64,000 nucleotides of DNA from Cyclobacteriaceae bacterium (lineage in GTDB: Bacteria; Bacteroidota; Bacteroidia; Cytophagales; Cyclobacteriaceae): contig JAEUTZ010000016.1 in assembly GCA_016787725.1 (NCBI GenBank), forward strand, positions 124,001-188,000. Reading direction: 5' to 3'. Of this stretch, positions 28,660 through 37,784 are shown piece after piece. The position numbers were made by a program, and so were the translations under genes. The stretch's first letter is position 1. Every line of letters begins with the position of its first letter. A model generated the notes under the pieces. The model was not told where the DNA came from, searched no databases, and saw only the letters and a program-made list of their open reading frames with translations.

Positions 28660-29085
28660 ATGACTCGCTCGGCATTGAAGAAATCAGTAGAAGAAATTAT
28701 TCTTGGACTTCCGAAGCCGGAACAACTTCTTGTAAAGCGACTTCGTCAATTAATTCAGGAATGCCTGCCCAAAGCCGAGGAGCAGAATTCCTACGGAGTG
28801 CCGTTTTACAGACGTTACCGAATGATTTGTTTTATCTGGCCACCCTCGATCCGATGGGGACCGAAAACCGATAATGAAGACCGAGTTGTACTCGGGTTTT
28901 GCCAAGGAAATAAAATGGCAAATGAAGATGGGATATTACTGAGCGAGGGGAGGAAACAAGTTTATTGTATGTACGTAAAATCAATTCACCAGCTGGATGA
29001 AAGGAGGATCCGGGCGCTGTTATTTGAAGCCGGTATGATTGATGATCAGTTTGGGAACTCCGTAAAACGAAAGCGATCTGTATGA
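28660..29085 (+). CDS. DUF1801 domain protein
   Basis: This is a 141-residue protein with the YdhG/DUF1801 fold: LPKPEQLLVKRLRQLIQECLPKAEEQNSYGVPFYRR at the N-terminus, then RMICFIWPPSIRWG and VVLGFCQGNKMAN. DUF1801 proteins are small alpha/beta proteins of unknown activity, related in fold to frataxin-like proteins. It has its own short upstream gap (47 bp) with a near-consensus TTAATTTG, so it may be transcribed separately. Its basic tail is KRKRSV. Confidence 0.8.
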   Translation: MTRSALKKSVEEIILGLPKPEQLLVKRLRQLIQECLPKAEEQNSYGVPFYRRYRMICFIWPPSIRWGPKTDNEDRVVLGFCQGNKMANEDGILLSEGRKQVYCMYVKSIHQLDERRIRALLFEAGMIDDQFGNSVKRKRSV

Positions 29086-29182
29086 ATTTTGTGATCAATC
29101 TATCCAATCAAAGGAGATAAGCTGTCGAGTCTAATTTCTGCGATTTCATTATTCATTTTTTTTTGATGAATATTAAACCTGA

Positions 29183-30460
29183 ATGAAACCGCAGAGTAAA
29201 GTTACCAGTGTCATTCTTTGGTCGGTAATCTCCGCGGCCTTTATTGGACCCGGAACGATTACCACTGCGTTCACAGCAGGATCGCAATTTGATATTCAAT
29301 TGTTGTGGACGGTTGTATTCGCCACAGTGGCATGCATTGTGTTGCAGGAGCTTTCTGCACGCATCACCATCGTTAGTGGTCAAACCTTTGGACAGGCGAT
29401 CGTTCATAAATATGGTACGAAAGCAGGCGGTAAGCTTCAATGGCTGGTGACCATTCCGGTGCTGCTCGGATGCGCAGCGTATGAGGCCGGGAATATTCTC
29501 GGGGCCGTTTCAGGGATCACCCTTTTGTTGCCGCAATCGGGGAAAGTAGCTACCATCGTTGTTACTTTGATAGCCGGAATAATTCTCTGGAAAGGAGGAA
29601 GCCGTTTAATCTCGATGGTAATGACTGTACTGGTGGGTCTGATGGGAATTGCATTTTTAGTACTGGCCATACAGACTGACTATACGCTCACTGAACTTTT
29701 CAAGGCTATTATAACACCGGTTATTCCCAACGAAGGTGAGTGGTTGGTGCTGGCATTGGTGGGCACTACCATAGTACCCTATAATATTTTCATCGGCTCT
29801 GCCATCAGTAAAGGGAGTACGGTTCCACTCATGCGCTTAGGACTGACGATCTCTGTCATCATTGGGGGACTGATTACCGCCTGGATATTGATTGCTGGAT
29901 CAATAACCGGGAATTTTTCTTCATTTCCTGAATTAGCCAATCGCCTTCATGCGCAAATGGGTCCGGTTGGTGCTTGGGCATTAGGTGTTGGGCTATTTGC
30001 AGCCGGGTTCTCTTCTGCCATAACGTCTCCCTATGCTGCCTCTCTGATTGCAGCCACTGTACTCGGTTCGGAAAGCAAGCGAACAATTAATGGAGTTTGG
30101 TTAACTGTGCTGTTGATTGGCTTTCTTTTTGGGATCAGTGGGGTGCGGCCCATTCCCGTAATCCTTACTGTACAGGCCTTGAATGGATTTGTATTGCCCT
30201 TATTGGTGTATTATCTGATCTTAATGGTCAACGATAACCGGCTTATTCCGCGCCATTTTCGTCATAAGAGCTGGTATGACTTAGTGTTGCTGGTCATCTT
30301 CGGAGCCACCACGTTGATGGGGCTGAGCAATGTTGACAAAGCAATCACCAACGGGTTTAAACTTGAGTCAAGTCATTTTGAAGTTGTAATAATAATTTCT
30401 GTTGCCCTTCTTATGGGGCTGGGCTTACAACTCTACAACTTGAGAAATCGATCAGTTTAA
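29183..30460 (+). CDS. Nramp-family-like transporter with altered metal-binding motifs
   Basis: This is a 425-residue protein with about 11 membrane helices and the Nramp (SLC11, LeuT-fold) layout. The first helix has GPGTITTAFTAGSQF where Mn/Fe Nramps carry D-P-G-N. The sixth has GTTIVPYNIFIGSA (residues 194-207) where they carry A-x-x-M-P-H-N. So the usual Asp, Asn and Met ligands become Gly22, Thr25 and Val198. Other family stretches (QELSARITIVSGQTFGQAI, AAGFSSAITSPYAA) are kept. It is probably a divalent-cation or other solute transporter with changed selectivity; divergent Nramp relatives that move Mg2+ or Al3+ are known. Confidence 0.82.
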   Translation: MKPQSKVTSVILWSVISAAFIGPGTITTAFTAGSQFDIQLLWTVVFATVACIVLQELSARITIVSGQTFGQAIVHKYGTKAGGKLQWLVTIPVLLGCAAYEAGNILGAVSGITLLLPQSGKVATIVVTLIAGIILWKGGSRLISMVMTVLVGLMGIAFLVLAIQTDYTLTELFKAIITPVIPNEGEWLVLALVGTTIVPYNIFIGSAISKGSTVPLMRLGLTISVIIGGLITAWILIAGSITGNFSSFPELANRLHAQMGPVGAWALGVGLFAAGFSSAITSPYAASLIAATVLGSESKRTINGVWLTVLLIGFLFGISGVRPIPVILTVQALNGFVLPLLVYYLILMVNDNRLIPRHFRHKSWYDLVLLVIFGATTLMGLSNVDKAITNGFKLESSHFEVVIIISVALLMGLGLQLYNLRNRSV

Positions 30461-30513
30461 TTTATTGAAGTTTGAATTACAACAGGGTTATCGTCACCCA
30501 CTATTATCAAGGG

Positions 30514-31674
30514 TCAGATAAGTTTGGCCAACGTACTGATGTACCGCTCCGGCACGTCACCTTTGGTTGCGGTTTGATAATCAGTGTAGCTGCAGGGGAT
30601 GATGCTGTTACGGGCATAGCGGGCGCCTGGTTGGTGATAGGCAACTTCCATCCACCATTTTTCTGTCAGTTTACTTTTGTAAAAAGCAATCGTTTCGGGT
30701 TCCGAACGCATCGACACCACATACTTTAGAAAATCATTGCTCTTAAATGAGTGCTCGTTCTTGCGATGGTAAAATCCTTCAATAAAATACCAAATCATGG
30801 TGGCAATAACGGAGGCAGTCTTTTTGGAGCCGTCATCAAAGTCGGGGTTGTATTCGTAGAAACCGGCCGAGCTAAGTTTTTCGTTCATTCCGGCATACCA
30901 ACAGAGTTGGCAAGCTTCTTCTCCGGTGAGGCCAAAAGGTTGCGCATGAGCATTGCCGGGGGCATCAGAGGAACGGATGGCCGTTACATCAAAGGAGAGC
31001 AAATCCGCATTACGGATAGCGGGTTCCATTTCCGCCAGGTTGGTGCGCATCTGCCCAATACGGAAGGCTTCAAAATAGAGTTTTTCCAGGATGGTGACGG
31101 ATGTGGGGTCAATCAGATAAAGCTGATGGGCCAAGTGCGTATAGCTTAACAGGTAATTAGGTTCGTGCAATAAGATCTTATGGATGTGTTGGCTGGCTGC
31201 TGCTGCTTCTTTGTTGTCTTCTAAATCCAGAAAAGCATCAATGTTAAGGAGGCTGATCAGTTTTTCCATCTCCTCGTACCCGCGGTATTGACCGTAATCA
31301 AGATCGTGCGTTCCGCCCAGGATTAATGGTAAGACATTGTTCTCCAGCAACATCCTGCACACTTCACTGATACGCACATAGGTTTCATCAAGATCAATGC
31401 CCGGGTTCAGATTGCCCAGATCCACAATCCGATACGCTCCGTTTCCCTTTTTCAGGTTGTAAAGTTTTTTGCGAATTTCGTCCGGGCCCTTTGCGCAGCC
31501 CTTGTTCACCTTGGTGCCGCGTTCTTCTTCAACCCCTACAATGGCAATGTGTGCCCCTTTGTAGTCAGGCATTTTATCACCATATACTTTAATGTTTTTA
31601 AAGACAGAATTTAAAGCATAGTTCTGCTGATAAATAGATTCGTCAAGGGGAGAGAAAAGAATGGTAAGGTCCAT
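30514..31674 (-). CDS. Arginase/formimidoylglutamase-fold protein with incomplete metal site
   Basis: This is a 386-residue ureohydrolase-fold protein. Landmarks are VGVEEERGTKVNKGCAKGPDEIRKKLY, LILGGTHDLDYGQY (metal ligand His123), NIDAFLDLEDN (Asp146, Asp150) and LSFDVTAIRSSDAPG (Asp229). In active arginases the second motif reads D-A-H-x-D and the third D-x-D; here Phe148 and Thr231 replace the His and second Asp. A C-terminal extension (~300-386) contains YHRKNEHSFKSNDFLKYVV. It is usually annotated as formimidoylglutamase, but no hut genes are near, so a histidine-degradation role is doubtful. A one-metal or non-catalytic function is possible. Confidence 0.78.
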   Translation of the reverse strand: MDLTILFSPLDESIYQQNYALNSVFKNIKVYGDKMPDYKGAHIAIVGVEEERGTKVNKGCAKGPDEIRKKLYNLKKGNGAYRIVDLGNLNPGIDLDETYVRISEVCRMLLENNVLPLILGGTHDLDYGQYRGYEEMEKLISLLNIDAFLDLEDNKEAAAASQHIHKILLHEPNYLLSYTHLAHQLYLIDPTSVTILEKLYFEAFRIGQMRTNLAEMEPAIRNADLLSFDVTAIRSSDAPGNAHAQPFGLTGEEACQLCWYAGMNEKLSSAGFYEYNPDFDDGSKKTASVIATMIWYFIEGFYHRKNEHSFKSNDFLKYVVSMRSEPETIAFYKSKLTEKWWMEVAYHQPGARYARNSIIPCSYTDYQTATKGDVPERYISTLAKLI

Positions 31675-31690
31675 GGAGGCTGAGGTTGAA

Positions 31691-31698
31691 CAAAGCTA
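31691..31698 (-). promoter_or_regulatory. Promoter -7 element of the arginase-fold gene
   Basis: On the minus strand TAGCTTTG matches TAnnTTTG exactly, 16 bp before the ATG at 31674. No clear TTTG at -33. Confidence 0.5.
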
Positions 31699-31728
31699 AA
31701 AAAATGAAGTCAGATCGCCTATAAAAAG

Positions 31729-31752
31729 AAAGGAGAGCGTGTGCTCTCCTTT
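31729..31752 (-). terminator. Intrinsic terminator of nqrF
   Basis: A 10-bp perfect stem (AAAGGAGAGC / GCTCTCCTTT) with a 4-base loop is followed on the minus strand by TCTTTTTAT. It lies 20 bp beyond the nqrF stop. Confidence 0.88.
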
Positions 31753-31772
31753 TCATTTGAGTCGGGGATAAT

Positions 31773-33065
31773 CTAACCGCCAAAGTCGTCAAACCGGATG
31801 TTTTCCTTCGGAGTCCCCATGTCGTCCAACATCTTCAGGACAGCCGCATTCATCATGGGCGGGCCGCAAAGATAAAATTCAACATCTTCCGGGGCTGGAT
31901 GCTTCGAGAGGTAATTATCGTACAAGCACTTGTGAATAAAGCCAACGTATCCATCGGCTTGCCGATCATCCAAACTCTGCTTCACTTTCCAGTTGTCTTC
32001 CGGCAGCGGTTCTGATAATCCAATGTGAAACTGGAAGTTGGGAAACTCCTGTTCAATTTTTCTGAAGTGCTCCACATAGAAGAGTTCCTTTTTGGAACGG
32101 CCACCATACCAATACGACACTTTGCGATTGGTTTTCTCGGTGTGAAATAAATGAAAGATTTGCGCGCGTAATGGAGCCATGCCGGCACCGCCACCAATGT
32201 AAATCATCTCGCGCTGGGTCTTATTGATGTGGAATTCGCCATACGGACCTGAGATGGTTACTTTGTCTCCGGGTTTGCGCGAGAACACGTAGGAGGAACA
32301 AATTCCAGGATTTACATCCATCCATTTATTGTTGGCCCGATCCCAGGGTGGGGTAGCAACCCGTATGTTCAACATCACAATATTTCCTTCGGCCGGGTGG
32401 TTCGCCATTGAGTACGCCCGGAAAATAGGCTCCTCATTCTTCATCTTTAAATCCCACAACTTGAACTTATCCCAATCCGATTGGAACACATCCTGCTTGT
32501 GGCCTAAGTCGGGGTGCGGGGTTATGTCAATGGTTTTAAAATCTACCGTAAGCGGTGGAACATCAATCTGAATATAACCGCCCGCCTCGAACTTCAGCGT
32601 TTCACCGGGGGGTAGTTTAACGACAAACTCTTTAATGAAAGTGGATACATTGTAATTACTAACGACTTCACATTCCCATTTCTTAATTCCAAAAATTTCA
32701 TCCGGGATGCGGATATTCAGATCTTGTTTCACTTTTACCTGACAACCCAGCCGCACATGATCTTTTTGTTCCTTGCGTGTCAGGTGCCCCACTTCGGTAG
32801 GCAACACATCGCCACCCCCTGCCTCCACCACGCATTTGCACATGGCACAGGTACCACCACCACCACAGGCAGAGGGTAAGAAGATTTTCTCGTTTGCCAG
32901 GGTACTCAATAAAGAACTGCCGGCAGAAACGGTAATCGTCTTTTCGCCATTGATTACAATTTTAACCGGTCCGGATTGGACTAATCTTTTTTGAGCAAAA
33001 ATCAACAACCCCACCAGCAGCAGAATAACTACGGTAAAGGCAACAATAGAAGTGAAGATTATCAT
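31773..33065 (-). CDS. nqrF: Na+-translocating NADH:quinone reductase subunit F
   Basis: This is a 430-residue subunit that takes electrons from NADH through FAD and a 2Fe-2S cluster into the Na+ pump. A single N-terminal membrane helix (~5-25) is followed by the ferredoxin domain with Cys67, Cys73, Cys76 and Cys108. The flavodoxin-reductase domain has RAYSMANHP (FAD), and the NADH domain has [17 protein letters not shown] and [13 protein letters not shown]. Length is normal. Subunits A-E are not beside it: the upstream gene is homoserine dehydrogenase and the downstream gene is the arginase-fold gene. It has its own predicted promoter element and terminator. Confidence 0.96.
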   Translation of the reverse strand: MIIFTSIVAFTVVILLLVGLLIFAQKRLVQSGPVKIVINGEKTITVSAGSSLLSTLANEKIFLPSACGGGGTCAMCKCVVEAGGGDVLPTEVGHLTRKEQKDHVRLGCQVKVKQDLNIRIPDEIFGIKKWECEVVSNYNVSTFIKEFVVKLPPGETLKFEAGGYIQIDVPPLTVDFKTIDITPHPDLGHKQDVFQSDWDKFKLWDLKMKNEEPIFRAYSMANHPAEGNIVMLNIRVATPPWDRANNKWMDVNPGICSSYVFSRKPGDKVTISGPYGEFHINKTQREMIYIGGGAGMAPLRAQIFHLFHTEKTNRKVSYWYGGRSKKELFYVEHFRKIEQEFPNFQFHIGLSEPLPEDNWKVKQSLDDRQADGYVGFIHKCLYDNYLSKHPAPEDVEFYLCGPPMMNAAVLKMLDDMGTPKENIRFDDFGG

Positions 33066-33091
33066 GGACTGAATCGATTTACCTTGAGGTA

Positions 33092-33099
33092 CAAATATA
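33092..33099 (-). promoter_or_regulatory. Promoter -7 element of nqrF
   Basis: On the minus strand TATATTTG is an exact TAnnTTTG match, 26 bp before the nqrF ATG. It supports separate transcription of nqrF from the upstream methionine genes. Confidence 0.5.
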
Positions 33100-33212
33100 G
33101 GAATCGAATGTAAAACACCCCATGATCTGAGATACGAAAAGTTACACCGAGTGCTAACTTACAAAACGGGCAACTCCATGATTGCCAGTAGGTTGTTTAA
33201 CCTCAGAAGGGA

Positions 33213-34439
33213 TCAGGCCGACAAGCGTTCCACAGCGGCCGGCTGGCTGGCTGGAGTCAGATTGATTTGTGGTGCCAGGATAACGCTTACCTCATCCCAT
33301 TCTGCCCATTCTTTCAGTTTTTGTAGTTGAACACTGCCCTGCAGGTATTGATATCCTTTCCCTTGGTAGCCACCTTTGAAGGTTTCAAAATCACGATGCG
33401 ATATCAAGGTGCCTTCCGGGAAGCTGATCAGCACATCCACCGTTGCCTCATTGCAAAATGGAAGCCCATCGTCCTGCGTAAACTTTTTGTATTCATACCG
33501 GTAATCGAAGGTGAGGGCTGAAATGTCGGAGAGTACCGCAGACCCGGTTGGGTAACTTCCGGCACCTTTTCCAATGAAAACCTGTTTTTCCGCAAATGCG
33601 CCTTCCACCAGCACCGCATTGTACTCATTTCGCACCGCAGCCAGGATGTGATCGGAAGGGATGTATTGAGGGGCTACAAATCCAACAATGCTGCCATTGA
33701 TTTTGTATGCTCGCGCTACCAGTTTAATGGTGAGGTTGTTTTCACGGGCATATTTCAAATCAACCGCTGAAATATTTTGGATACCAACATGGATGATGTT
33801 CTCAGGCCGGATGAAAACACCAAAGGTATGGGCGATGGCGATGGTTAACTTAAACTTAGGATCGAATCCTTTTACGTCCAGAGAAGGATCACTCTCGGCA
33901 AATCCCAGATCCTGGGCTGCCTTTAGGGCTTCGAGGTAACTTTTCTTTTCCTCAAATACTTTCGTGAGAATGTAATTGGTGGACCCGTTGAAAATTCCTT
34001 CAATACTCGTGATCAGATCGTTGTCATAATATTCTTCCAGGTTCCGGAGGATCGGAATGCTTCCACAAACAGCGCCTTCGTACAGAATAGAGCGGTTGTA
34101 GGTTTGTTGCAACTGGTAAATCTCCTGCAGATTTTCGGCTAACATTTTTTTATTGGCCGTAACCACATGTTTTCCATTTTCGATGGCCTTTTTTACAATG
34201 GTGAAGGCGGCCTCGGCATCATCAATTAATTCCACCACCACATCAATTTCCGGGTCGTTGAGGATGTCGGCAGCTTCGTAGGTAAAATAAGAAGCTTCGA
34301 TGACGCGTGCCTTGTTTTTATTCTTGACACAGATCTTTTTGATTTCCGCTTTAACACCATGTGTTTCGGTAAGTACATGGTACAACCCCTGACCAACACA
34401 TCCAAAGCCAAACAGACCTAACTTCAATTTCTTCTTCAT
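33213..34439 (-). CDS. hom: Homoserine dehydrogenase
   Basis: This is a 408-residue enzyme reducing aspartate semialdehyde to homoserine. The Rossmann motif GLFGFGCVGQGL lies at 8-19; VVTANKKMLAEN, EGAVCGSIPILRNL, GIFNGSTNYILTK and FAESDPSLDVKGFDPKFKL follow. It is monofunctional, with no aspartokinase part, and the C-terminal ~80 residues lack a clear ACT domain. It overlaps metX by 4 bp (ATGA) and is the last gene of the SAM-riboswitch-led unit osmC-metY-metX-hom, which commits homoserine to methionine. The isolated placement suggests methionine-specific use. Confidence 0.95.
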   Translation of the reverse strand: MKKKLKLGLFGFGCVGQGLYHVLTETHGVKAEIKKICVKNKNKARVIEASYFTYEAADILNDPEIDVVVELIDDAEAAFTIVKKAIENGKHVVTANKKMLAENLQEIYQLQQTYNRSILYEGAVCGSIPILRNLEEYYDNDLITSIEGIFNGSTNYILTKVFEEKKSYLEALKAAQDLGFAESDPSLDVKGFDPKFKLTIAIAHTFGVFIRPENIIHVGIQNISAVDLKYARENNLTIKLVARAYKINGSIVGFVAPQYIPSDHILAAVRNEYNAVLVEGAFAEKQVFIGKGAGSYPTGSAVLSDISALTFDYRYEYKKFTQDDGLPFCNEATVDVLISFPEGTLISHRDFETFKGGYQGKGYQYLQGSVQLQKLKEWAEWDEVSVILAPQINLTPASQPAAVERLSA

Positions 34440-35482
34440 ACGAAGGTACTTTTCTTGATTTCTGTTTTAAAAAATTTTCTGACGCTTTCTTTAAACTGGT
34501 CAAACTCCACCAGAAACCCGTCATGACCATGCAGCGAGGTAAGGATGTCCAGTCTTGCGTTGGGAATGTGATTCACTAAAAACTCCTGTTCGCGTACCGG
34601 GAACAGCAAGTCGCTGTCAATACCAATCACCCAGGTTTTCGCCTGGATTAGTTTAAGAGCGGCTTCTGCACTTTTCCGCCCCCGGCCTACCTGGTGGCTG
34701 TCCATCACTTTTGTGAGAATCCAATACGAAAACGCATTGAAGCGGTTAGCCAGCTTTTGGCCTTGATAACGTTGATAGGAAGCGGCCCGAAAGTCATCCG
34801 TTTTGTCGGTTGTTTTTTCACTTTGGGTCTGCAAAAAGGTATCGTAAGTTCTGAATGAGATCATGCCGATAGCACGGGCTGCTTTCATCCCGTCTACACC
34901 GGCCCGCACATCATTTTCTTTCCAGGTAGCATCGGCCGCAATGGCCATCCGTTGAGCTTCATTAAAAGCAATGCCCCAGGGCGAGTGAAAGGCATTAGTG
35001 GCGATGGGGATGATTCGTTCAATAATGCCAGGTTGAAGTAGGGCCCATTCCAAAACCTGTTGCCCGCCTAATGAACCTCCCAGCAAGGTGTGAATTGCAG
35101 AAATGCCCAAATGTTGCCTCAGCAAATCAAAGCTTCGAACAATGTCGCGATTGGTTAATTCCGGAAAGGAATGAAAGAAGGGGGAACCGGTGGTTGGGTT
35201 GATCGATAACGGCCCGGTGGATCCATAACATCCGCCCAGTGTATTGGCACAAATAATGAAATAGTTCCGTGGATCAAATGGACTGCCTTCGGTGAAGAGA
35301 TCCTTCCACCAATCTGTAAAGTCCGAACTTCCGGTAAGCGCATGACAAATCCAGATCACATTGTTACGCTCTTTGTTGAGCTGCCCCAAGGTGGTGTATT
35401 TAAGTTGGAAGCCCGGGAGAATCCCCCCGGTTTCCAACTCGAACTCACTGGCAAAGTGAAATAACTGATCCGTTTTTAACAC
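34436..35482 (-). CDS. metX: Homoserine O-acetyltransferase
   Basis: This is a 348-residue alpha/beta-hydrolase that activates homoserine with acetyl-CoA (possibly succinyl-CoA; specificity is not readable here). The nucleophile elbow is GGSLGG (Ser137). NVIWICHALTGSSDFTDWW and CANTLGGCYGSTGPLS form the active-site entrance. VIGIDSDLLFPVREQ gives the Asp and LHGHDGFLVEF the His. Length is typical. It lies between metY (47 bp) and hom (4-bp overlap). Acetylhomoserine would be used by the MetY encoded upstream. Confidence 0.95.
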   Translation of the reverse strand: MLKTDQLFHFASEFELETGGILPGFQLKYTTLGQLNKERNNVIWICHALTGSSDFTDWWKDLFTEGSPFDPRNYFIICANTLGGCYGSTGPLSINPTTGSPFFHSFPELTNRDIVRSFDLLRQHLGISAIHTLLGGSLGGQQVLEWALLQPGIIERIIPIATNAFHSPWGIAFNEAQRMAIAADATWKENDVRAGVDGMKAARAIGMISFRTYDTFLQTQSEKTTDKTDDFRAASYQRYQGQKLANRFNAFSYWILTKVMDSHQVGRGRKSAEAALKLIQAKTWVIGIDSDLLFPVREQEFLVNHIPNARLDILTSLHGHDGFLVEFDQFKESVRKFFKTEIKKSTFV

Positions 35483-35529
35483 AGAAATGAGATTCAGACT
35501 TTAGCTACAGGCTACCAATGCAGCACACT

Positions 35530-36873
<1,344 letters not shown>

Positions 36874-36882
36874 TTAAATAGT

Positions 36883-37320
36883 TTAGTTCAGAGAAAAGTT
36901 GACGGGCGTTACATTGCGCAGGTTGTCATTGACCGGGCACCGGCTTTCAATCTCCTCCAGCCAACGGGTTTTTAAAGACTCGTCAATCCGATTGGTGGTC
37001 TTGAGCGATACGGTGAGATACTGGTAGCCAGCCCGTTCCTCATGCGAAGTGCCAAACAACCGTGCCGGATTTAAGTCGCCTTCGATATTGATTTGCAAAT
37101 CCTGCACATCAATATTGAGTTCTTTGGCAGTAAGGTGAGCCACCACATTAATACAGCCGGCATACCCAGCGAGAATGTACTCTACGGGGTTTGGTGCCAG
37201 GTTGGTGCCACCCAGCTCTGCAGGTTCATCCACAATTAATTTGAATCCCCGCGTTTCAATTTCAGTGCGAGCAGGCGTTTCACTTTTAGACTGTATCGAG
37301 AATTTAAGTAAGTTAGACAT
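36883..37320 (-). CDS. OsmC-family protein, first gene of the methionine unit
   Basis: This is a 145-residue OsmC-fold protein starting MSNLLKFSIQSKSETPAR; an upstream frame exists but the shorter start is the family-like one. Key parts are LIVDEPAELGGTNLAPNPVEYILAGYAGCINVVAHLTAKEL (the conserved active-site Cys is in GYAGCINV) and a C-terminal IESRCPVNDNL with the second Cys. OsmC/Ohr proteins reduce organic peroxides with paired cysteines. This subgroup, repeatedly found with methionine genes, may instead handle a sulfur compound; that is inference. It is the first gene after the riboswitch leader. Confidence 0.88.
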   Translation of the reverse strand: MSNLLKFSIQSKSETPARTEIETRGFKLIVDEPAELGGTNLAPNPVEYILAGYAGCINVVAHLTAKELNIDVQDLQINIEGDLNPARLFGTSHEERAGYQYLTVSLKTTNRIDESLKTRWLEEIESRCPVNDNLRNVTPVNFSLN

Positions 37321-37385
37321 GATATATTTTGTTTTTGTTGGTTGAAAAATGGTGTAACGAAGAATGGACATAACCGTAACCAAAA

Positions 37386-37403
37386 CTGCCTGTCACCTGG
37401 CAG
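37386..37403 (-). terminator. Weak hairpin with T-run before the OsmC-family gene
   Basis: On the minus strand CTGCC, an 8-base loop, GGCAG is followed immediately by TTTTGG, 66 nt before the OsmC-family start. It is weak as a constitutive terminator, which would suit an attenuator whose use depends on upstream pairing. Confidence 0.4.
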
Positions 37404-37417
37404 GGCCATAGGTTAGT

Positions 37418-37455
37418 TTGTTGCCGGAAGCGCTACGCTAGCCTGATGACAACAA
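37418..37455 (-). promoter_or_regulatory. Candidate attenuator stem following the Cys-rich leader ORF
   Basis: On the minus strand TTGTTGTC (37455-37448), directly after the leader stop codon, pairs with GGCAACAA (37425-37418) over 8 bp with one G-U. The CAACAA strand can also pair with the Cys codons TGTTGTTGTTGG (37470-37459) just upstream. These competing pairings are what a translation-coupled attenuator needs. Pairing is seen in the sequence; regulatory use is inference. Confidence 0.4.
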
Positions 37456-37590
37456 TTACCAACAACAACACATACAACCCGGTAGAGCAGGGCTGCAAAT
37501 GAGATTGAAATGATTTTGATTTTGGAAGAGTCGGCTGACCTTGACCTTAAGGTCTGATCGCTTTGTGCGGATGGAAAGTTGTGTTTTCAT
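37456..37590 (-). CDS. 44-residue Cys-rich leader peptide ORF
   Basis: ATG at 37590 opens a 44-codon frame that begins MKTQLSIRTKRSDLKVKV. It is basic in its first half and ends G-C-M-C-C-C-W (38-44) before TAA. The cysteine codons are TGT ATG TGT TGT TGT. It lies 12 nt downstream of the riboswitch 3' side and 135 nt before the OsmC-family gene. It has no signal peptide or known domain. A cluster of Cys and Met codons at the end of a tiny ORF in front of sulfur-amino-acid genes is the classic form of an attenuator leader. Polycysteine leader ORFs that sense cysteine are known in mycobacteria; whether this one is translated is untested. Confidence 0.55.
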   Translation of the reverse strand: MKTQLSIRTKRSDLKVKVSRLFQNQNHFNLICSPALPGCMCCCW

Positions 37591-37601
37591 TTTACTTTAC
37601 C

Positions 37602-37720
37602 GGTTTATAGTTCTCCTCGGCACCTTGCCGGAAGCAGGATTTAGCACCGTTTTCCTCGTATTATGAAGCTGGTTGCTAGCGTTTCAAAGAGCCTGTACTC
37701 TCCACGCTTCTTTATAAATC
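37602..37720 (-). promoter_or_regulatory. SAM-I (S-box) type riboswitch
   Basis: On the minus strand the closing stem pairs TTTATA (near 37717) with TATAAA (near 37604). Inside are AGAAGCGTGGAGAG, then GAAACGCTAGCAACCAG (the conserved A-G-C-A-A-C-C of the SAM-I core), and later GGTGCTAAATCCTGC, the conserved G-G-T-G-C-T-A-A-A-T-C-C segment, followed by a GGCAAGGTGCC hairpin. These elements and their order match SAM-I aptamers. The genes downstream (OsmC family, metY, metX, hom) are the expected targets. Boundaries are approximate. No strong terminator follows directly, so the expression platform may lie further down. Confidence 0.88.
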
Positions 37721-37752
37721 GGTTGGCAAATGCCCTACCGACTATGATGATA

Positions 37753-37784
37753 CAAACGTATACCGGTTTAGTAGAGTTTCCAAA
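37753..37784 (-). promoter_or_regulatory. Promoter of the SAM riboswitch / methionine unit
   Basis: On the minus strand TTTG (37784-37781), exactly 20 bp, then TACGTTTG (37760-37753). Both halves match the Bacteroidota consensus TTTG-N19/20-TAnnTTTG. Transcription would start near 37747, about 27 nt before the riboswitch. Confidence 0.8.

Noticed and set aside
30514-31674. Histidine utilisation (hut) gene
   Set aside because: The fold fits formimidoylglutamase, but no hutH, hutU or hutI is adjacent and the metal-site residues are changed.
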